Source: Paracoccaceae bacterium
GTDB lineage: Bacteria > Pseudomonadota > Alphaproteobacteria > Rhodobacterales > Rhodobacteraceae
Assembly: GCA_020628545.1 (NCBI GenBank)
Contig: JAHDEX010000011.1
Span: forward strand, 1-64,000
Direction of reading: 5' to 3'
DNA length: 64,000 bases
This document shows, in pieces, positions 58,830 to 64,000 of the stretch (position 1 is its first letter; every line of letters begins with the position of its first letter). The notes under the pieces were generated by a model. It ran no database searches and had not been told where the DNA came from. It saw only the letters and a list, made by a program, of their open reading frames with translations. The position numbers were made by a program, and so were the translations under genes.

Positions 58830-59108
58830 TTAGTCGTTGGTGTCGCCAACAAATTCGCTGAGTAGCTTCTCGTTCTTGGCATCTTCCAACCGCTGGATGC
58901 GGTCTTCGGACAGACGATCATCAAAGCGATATTTGACGAAGTTTACCAAGGCGAGCGTTAGCATCAGAACCCCGATGCCCCAGTAGCCTTTCGTTGACAG
59001 CGGCACGTCGGGTGAAAGGTAAAGCGAGAGGCCAAGCATCCCGTAAGCCACCACAACTGCGATGCCGTTAAAGAACATAATGAGTGTATTGTCAGAGCGG
59101 TTCCACAT
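58830..59108 (-). CDS. YiaA/YiaB-like two-TM inner-membrane protein
   Basis: FNGIAVVVAYGMLGLSLYLSPDVPLSTKGYWGIGVLMLTLALVNFVKYRFDD; upstream of pspA-like gene on the opposite side. Confidence 0.75.
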   Translation of the reverse strand: MWNRSDNTLIMFFNGIAVVVAYGMLGLSLYLSPDVPLSTKGYWGIGVLMLTLALVNFVKYRFDDRLSEDRIQRLEDAKNEKLLSEFVGDTND

Positions 59109-59129
59109 GGTTTTAGTCCTTCCTATTGA

Positions 59130-59810
59130 TTATTTCTTTGCCTTTAGACGTGCGATCACGTCCTTGGCGGTTGATCGTGTTGCGGGTCCGAAGCCCGCGT
59201 CGGCCATCCGGTCTTCGAGTGTGCTGTGCGACAGATCCGCGTTGATTTCAGCGAGGATCTGGCTGTGTTCAAACGGGTCGTCCTTGCCGATCACACTCGC
59301 GATCAGCTCTTCCGCTTCCTCGACGCTTCCCGCGCCGTGGTTGCTAGCGCCTGCCATGCGGGCCTGAATTGTCTGTTCGCGACGCACCGCGCGGGCCTGA
59401 ATAGCGCCCTGCTTGAGGTCCACGATCCGGCGTTGGCCTGTCTCGATGGAATTACGCAAGCGCAGGATCTTTTGATCCAGCCGGGCGAGTGTTTGGTCGC
59501 GAATAACCAGTTCGTTCTCCATTTGGGCAATCGCGCCGGCAGCTTCTTCGGCAAGGGCCATGTTATCTGACTCGAGTGCCTTCTTCGCGCGATTGGTCAG
59601 CGCCGTGATGCGGGTTTGAAGCCCTTGGCGATGCTGATCCTCGCTGCGCTGGCGCTGGATCAGGCTGGCGAGCGTGGTTTTGGCTGCTTTCAACTGACCT
59701 TCGGCTTCGCGAATTTTTTGGTCAATCAATTCAATGGCAAAGGCATCGCGCACGCGGTCTTCAGCGCGGGCATTGGCCCCTGCAAACAGTGTGGTGAGCG
59801 TTCGAAACAT
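59130..59810 (-). CDS. PspA/IM30 family protein
   Basis: MFRTLTTLFAGANARAEDRVRDAFAIELIDQKIREAEGQLKAAKTTLASLIQRQ; extended coiled coil. Confidence 0.88.
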   Translation of the reverse strand: MFRTLTTLFAGANARAEDRVRDAFAIELIDQKIREAEGQLKAAKTTLASLIQRQRSEDQHRQGLQTRITALTNRAKKALESDNMALAEEAAGAIAQMENELVIRDQTLARLDQKILRLRNSIETGQRRIVDLKQGAIQARAVRREQTIQARMAGASNHGAGSVEEAEELIASVIGKDDPFEHSQILAEINADLSHSTLEDRMADAGFGPATRSTAKDVIARLKAKK

Positions 59811-59900
59811 CTTTCCTCCAATTTTTGAACATCGTTCATGAAGTAGACATAGGGAGGAAAAAAGAGTCGCGCAAGTAAAAAATGAACGAAGTTCAAAAAA

Positions 59901-60500
59901 TTATGATAGCGGACGAACGGCATGCGTCAGCAGCAGTTTGATCATCGTTTCGATTGCGTCGCTTTGAACGGCGGCACTCGTGTCGTCGAGACCCAACATC
60001 ACAATCCCATGAACTGAGGTGAAAAGCGTGCGCGTAAAGAGCTGCCGTTCCATTGGGTCCATATCCGGGAGTGCGATGGACAGGGGGCCGTCGATGATCC
60101 CGAACAGATGTGCAAGCTCTTGCAAGTACCAGTCCGGCGGTGGGGTTGATGGGTCGCGCTCTACGTCAAAGATCGCGCGCCACGCATTGTAGTCCGACTT
60201 TGCGAACTGATGGTAGGATAGGCCCATCGCGACAAGCTGATCGAGCGCGACGTCGGGTGCTTTATCCAATGCCGCAGTCACGTCTGCTGCCAATCGGTGG
60301 AACGTCCGTGCGTTTACGGTCAGGATGAGATCCGTGAGATCGTCGAAGACATTGTAGATCGCGCCGGTTGCGCACCCTGCCTCTTTCGCGAGGTCGCGCG
60401 CGCGCAAGGATGACAGCCCATTCTGTGTGATTTGCCGCTCAGCAAGAACGATCAGGTTCTCTCGAAGTGCTTTGCGTTTCTCTGCGACTTTGCCTGCCAT
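59901..60500 (-). CDS. TetR/AcrR family transcriptional regulator
   Basis: LIVLAERQITQNGLSSLRARDLAKEAGCATGAIYNVFDDLTDLIL HTH. Confidence 0.93.
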   Translation of the reverse strand: MAGKVAEKRKALRENLIVLAERQITQNGLSSLRARDLAKEAGCATGAIYNVFDDLTDLILTVNARTFHRLAADVTAALDKAPDVALDQLVAMGLSYHQFAKSDYNAWRAIFDVERDPSTPPPDWYLQELAHLFGIIDGPLSIALPDMDPMERQLFTRTLFTSVHGIVMLGLDDTSAAVQSDAIETMIKLLLTHAVRPLS

Positions 60501-60560
60501 GGTGCCCTCTTGCCTGAACGGTGTTCACCTTAACGCCGCGTTAGGTGCGAGGAAAGGGGA

Positions 60561-60598
60561 GGATGCCTCCGGCGGAGGTATTTTTAGCAAGAAGAAGA
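60561..60598 (+). terminator. Terminator-like intergenic hairpin (CCTCC-GGC-GGAGG, T-tract on +)
   Basis: GGATGCCTCCGGCGGAGGTATTTTTAGCAAGAAGAAG. Confidence 0.55.
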
Positions 60599-60607
60599 GG
60601 TGGGGCG

Positions 60608-61837
60608 CTACAACTTGACCGGTGCACCACCTTCGAAGGTATTCACCCCGTGATAGCTGATCGGGTCTTCCTGCATCTGCAAATGCAGCCCGTCGCCTCT
60701 ATAGGGGTGCGCGCGGGCAAGGTTTTCATCGACCTCAATGCCGAGTCCGGGTGCGGTTGGCACTGGAATGTAGCCATTCTCCACCGACAACGTGTTCTTG
60801 ATCAGCGCATAGTGAAACGGGGTCTCTATCGTCTCGGCCATCAGGATGTTCGGGATTGCGGCCGCAAGCTGAACATTGGCGGCCCATTCGATGGGGCCCG
60901 CATAAAGGTGCGGCGCCATCTGCGCGTTGTAAGCTTGCGCAAGCACGGCGATCTTGCGCGCCTCCCAAATACCACCTGCTCGTCCCAACGCGGGCTGCAC
61001 GATGCTGACATGACCGTCGCGCAGCGCCGGCGCAAACTCTGCAGTGGTGCACAGGCGCTCGCCCGTCGCGATTGGGATGCTCGTCGCGGCAGCAACTTTG
61101 GACAAAGCACCGACGTTGTCGGGCGGCACAGGTTCTTCGTACCAAAGTGGGTCGTAGGGCGCGATGGCTTGCGCCAGTCGGATCGCACCACTGGTCGAGA
61201 ATTGCCCGTGTGTTCCGAAAAGCAGATCGGCCTTGTCTCCGGCGGCGCCGCGGATCGCTTTGCAAAATGCGGCGGACAGAGAGATGTCATACATCGATGG
61301 CATATGCCCGCCGCGGATCGTATAGGGGCCCGCAGGGTCGAATTTGACGGCTGTATAGCCTTTTTCGACCATGGCCACCGCAGCTTCTGCGGCCATCTCA
61401 GGTGACGCCCAAAACGTGGGCAGCGGATGCTCGGCCTGGGGATAAAGATAGGTGTAGGCGCGAATGCGATCATTCATGCGACCACCTATCAGCGCATGGA
61501 TGGGGCGACCTTTGTCCTTCCCAAGAATATCCCAACATGCGATTTCCAGCCCAGAGAATGCACCGATAACGCTGAGGTCAGGTCGCTGCGTGAAGCCAGC
61601 AGAATAGGCGCGACGGAACATTAGTTCGACATTCTCGGGGTTTTCGCCCAGCACATGACGCTCAAAAACATCCCGGATCACGGACTTCATCGCATCAGGG
61701 CCGACCGAAGAGGCATAGCACTCGCCCCAGCCCGTGATCCCGGTATCAGTCGTGACCTTTACCAAGATCCAATACCGCCCACCCCAACCCGGTGCAGGTG
61801 GAGCCGTGACAATGATGTCGAGGTCTTGCAGTTTCAT
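60608..61837 (-). CDS. Mandelate racemase/muconate lactonizing enzyme (enolase superfamily) protein
   Basis: MKLQDLDIIVTAPPAPGWGGRYWILVKVTTDTGITGWGECY...GAFSGLEIACWDILGKDKGRPIHALIGG; start ATG 61837. Confidence 0.92.
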   Translation of the reverse strand: MKLQDLDIIVTAPPAPGWGGRYWILVKVTTDTGITGWGECYASSVGPDAMKSVIRDVFERHVLGENPENVELMFRRAYSAGFTQRPDLSVIGAFSGLEIACWDILGKDKGRPIHALIGGRMNDRIRAYTYLYPQAEHPLPTFWASPEMAAEAAVAMVEKGYTAVKFDPAGPYTIRGGHMPSMYDISLSAAFCKAIRGAAGDKADLLFGTHGQFSTSGAIRLAQAIAPYDPLWYEEPVPPDNVGALSKVAAATSIPIATGERLCTTAEFAPALRDGHVSIVQPALGRAGGIWEARKIAVLAQAYNAQMAPHLYAGPIEWAANVQLAAAIPNILMAETIETPFHYALIKNTLSVENGYIPVPTAPGLGIEVDENLARAHPYRGDGLHLQMQEDPISYHGVNTFEGGAPVKL

Positions 61838-61868
61838 GTCTAAGCCCTTTTTGACCGGGAGATAGTTT

Positions 61869-62294
61869 ATGGATATGACCTTGAAGGTTCTTGGGACAGA
61901 AGACCATGCGCTGCTTAGTAATGTACCTGCCGGATTGTTCGACAATCCTATCGATCCGGTGGAGGCGACGCGGTTCCTGACGGATCCCCTTCATCACATC
62001 GTCCTTGCCTTTGTAGACGAACTAGCTGTCGGCATGGGGAGTGGGACGGTTCTCTACCACCCCGACAAGAAGCCGTCTTTCTTCATCAACGAAGTTGGCA
62101 CCCGCGATGGATGGACACGCCAAGGGATCGCGACTGCTGTTTGCAATCGGCTCTTCACCCTCGCCCGGAGCCTAGGTTGCGAGGGCATCTGGCTTGGTAC
62201 GGAAGCCGACAACGATGCTGCAATCGGTCTCTATCGCGCACTCGAAGGCGTCGAACTGCGTGGTGTATACTTTGGCTGGGATGATGCGCTTTAG
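61869..62294 (+). CDS. GNAT family N-acetyltransferase
   Basis: FINEVGTRDGWTRQGIATAVCNRLFTLARSLGCEGIWLGTEADNDAAIGLYRALEG. Confidence 0.92.
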   Translation: MDMTLKVLGTEDHALLSNVPAGLFDNPIDPVEATRFLTDPLHHIVLAFVDELAVGMGSGTVLYHPDKKPSFFINEVGTRDGWTRQGIATAVCNRLFTLARSLGCEGIWLGTEADNDAAIGLYRALEGVELRGVYFGWDDAL

Positions 62295-62297
62295 ATG

Positions 62298-63383
62298 CTA
62301 GTCAAAGACGATGACATTACGGCGGGCTGATCCGCCTTTTGTGTCGGCAATGGCCTCATTGATCTGATCGAGTTTCCAGCGGCCTGAGATTAACTCATCC
62401 AGCTTGAGCCGTCCTTGCCCATAAAGGTCAGCCATCCAAGGAATGTCTCGTTTGATGACCACGTCGCCCATTTTGGAGCCGACCATGCTTTGCCCGACGG
62501 CGGCAAAATTGGCTGCTTCGTATTTGGATTCTGCACCGGTGGCGGGCATGCCAACCATGACCACCTTCCCACCATAGGCGAGGTAGCGCGGCGCGGTATC
62601 GTAAACCGGGGCAACACCTACGGTAACGAAGACCGCATCCGCGCCCCGGCCCATTGCGGCTTTCGCTGCCTTCCAAGGCTCAGGGTCTGATGCGAGAACC
62701 CCGTCAGTTGCGCCAAATTCCTTCGCCACCTCCAGCTTACCAGCTGACATATCGACTGCCACGATCCGTCTCGCGCCCGCGATCCGCGCGCCCTGGATGG
62801 CATTCAGACCAACGCCCCCTGCGCCAATGACAACCACGTCCTGGCCCGCACGTAAGTTGGCTGCGTTGACGACAGCACCTACCCCCGTGATCACACCACA
62901 TGCCAACAGGCTGGCGGACTCCATGGGAATGTCGGCAGGCAATTGAACGACCTGACTATGGTGGACAACAACCTTCTCGGCAAAAGCGCCAGAGGCCATG
63001 GCTTGGTGCAGCTTCCCGCCATCAGCAGTTTTCAGGGGCCCATGATCGCCGTCATAGGGTGTCTGGCAGATCGTCGGCGCACCGCTTGCACAAGAAGGGC
63101 ATCCGCCGCAGGCGCGAATGAGCGTGACGACAACGTTGTCGCCGATAGAGAGCCCAGCTACACCGTCGCCAACGGCAGTGACATGGCCAGCCGCTTCGTG
63201 ACCGTAGACTGCGGGAAGTGAGCCGCCCCAAGCGCCGTCGGCGTAAGAAATGTCGGAATGGCAGATCGCGACCGCTTTTACGGTGACCTCAACTTCGCCC
63301 GCAATTGGCGCGCGCAAGTCGACGTTCTCGACCTTCAGTGGTTCTCCAAAAGCGTGGCAAACAGCGGCTTTGATTGCGGGCAT
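62298..63383 (-). CDS. Zn-dependent alcohol dehydrogenase
   Basis: GHEAAGHVTAVGDGVAGLSIGDNVVVTLIRACGGCPSC...VVIGAGGVGLNAIQGARIAGARRIVAVD. Confidence 0.93.
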   Translation of the reverse strand: MPAIKAAVCHAFGEPLKVENVDLRAPIAGEVEVTVKAVAICHSDISYADGAWGGSLPAVYGHEAAGHVTAVGDGVAGLSIGDNVVVTLIRACGGCPSCASGAPTICQTPYDGDHGPLKTADGGKLHQAMASGAFAEKVVVHHSQVVQLPADIPMESASLLACGVITGVGAVVNAANLRAGQDVVVIGAGGVGLNAIQGARIAGARRIVAVDMSAGKLEVAKEFGATDGVLASDPEPWKAAKAAMGRGADAVFVTVGVAPVYDTAPRYLAYGGKVVMVGMPATGAESKYEAANFAAVGQSMVGSKMGDVVIKRDIPWMADLYGQGRLKLDELISGRWKLDQINEAIADTKGGSARRNVIVFD

Positions 63384-63446
63384 AAACGCCTCCCTTATTC
63401 TGCCCGCTCACCAAACGGGCCGGGCGGGCGTCGCGCAAGCGTTTTC

Positions 63447-64000
63447 TTAGGTTGGCGCGGACGTTGTGCTGTCTTTTCGTGACATGAAAAGGGCCACACA
63501 GCCGATGGTGAGTATTGCCGAAAGCAGGAAGGGCGCCCCGGGTAGGAAGATCGGTGCCTGATCATTGGTAAAATAGAAGAACGTCTGCGTCACAATCAGT
63601 GGTGCGATAATCGTTGCGACGGCATTGATCGACGCGACCAATCCTTGCAATTCCCCTTGTTGATTGTCGTCGACCGACCGGGACATGATGCCCTGCAACG
63701 CTGGTCCCGCGACGGATCCGAGTGCCGTCAATGGGGTCAAAGCCAGCGCAACCCAGCCGTTTGTGACAAAGCCAAGGAGCACGAAGGCCAGCACGTCAAT
63801 CGACAGACCAAAGATCACCGCGTTGCGTTCACCCATCCAGCCGAGGATCGGTTTCATCAGCAAACCCTGCACGATTGCGATCCCGACGCCAAAGACCCCG
63901 AGTGACAGGCCAATCATGCCGGGTGACCATCCAAACTGCAGCGCGCCGAAGTACGCCCAGACGCCCGGGTAAACAAAGAAGGCGACTGCATAGACAAAGG
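63447..64000 (-). CDS. MFS transporter, TetA-like (5' end outside window)
   Basis: Polytopic C-terminal half: LGVFGVGIAIVQGLLMKPILGWMGERNAVIFGLSIDVLAFVLLGFVTNGWVALALTPLTALGSVAGPALQGIMSRSVDDNQQGELQG; frame open to window end. Confidence 0.88.
   Translation of the reverse strand, partial: FVYAVAFFVYPGVWAYFGALQFGWSPGMIGLSLGVFGVGIAIVQGLLMKPILGWMGERNAVIFGLSIDVLAFVLLGFVTNGWVALALTPLTALGSVAGPALQGIMSRSVDDNQQGELQGLVASINAVATIIAPLIVTQTFFYFTNDQAPIFLPGAPFLLSAILTIGCVALFMSRKDSTTSAPT

Noticed and set aside
1-64000. CRISPR arrays, tRNA/rRNA genes, prophage or transposase genes
   Set aside because: None recognised on reading both strands; direct repeats found are gene duplications, not spaced short repeats.

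Overview
This 64 kb window looks like an alphaproteobacterial chromosome segment, very probably Rhodobacterales/Roseobacter (FlaF/FlbT, DUF2125, DUF4170, DUF1217 and similar families). From 1 to about 22.6 kb it is a dense flagellar/motility cluster: an N-terminal FliK fragment that the ORF track misses, FlgJ-like, FlgN-like, flagellin, FlaF, FlbT, DUF1217, FliI, FlgB, FlgC, FliE, FliQ, FlgF, FlgG, FlgA, FlgH, a FliL-like protein, FlhB, FliR, FlhA, an unknown 620-aa secreted protein, MotA, MotE-like, DUF6468-like, FliL, FliF, FliH-like, FliN and FliP. From about 22.4 to 28.0 kb is the most unusual part. It holds (i) three tandem, progressively decayed copies of the fliP 3' end with a period of about 277 bp, and (ii) a tandem array of three paralogous asparagine-synthase-like genes with a period of about 1.55 kb and a shared upstream motif. 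The middle paralogue has lost both ATP-site motifs. From 28 to 64 kb the content is mostly housekeeping: pnp, outer-membrane protein, two L,D-transpeptidases, peroxiredoxin, RluA-type synthase, YggS, porin, leuS, lptE, holA, a near-identical pair of 66-aa secreted/TM mini-proteins, HI0933-type flavoprotein, MscS, enoyl-CoA hydratase, SDR, two DUF2125 paralogues, PmbA/TldE, IMPase-family phosphatase, DUF4170, KdtA, lpxK, DsbA, DUF721, mutY, an AlkB-like hydroxylase, CAP-domain lipoprotein, CdsA, PlsC, YiaA/B-like, PspA, TetR, an enolase-superfamily enzyme, GNAT, Zn-alcohol dehydrogenase and a partial MFS transporter. I saw no tRNA, rRNA, CRISPR array, prophage or transposase. All calls come from reading the sequence and translations; no database search was run.
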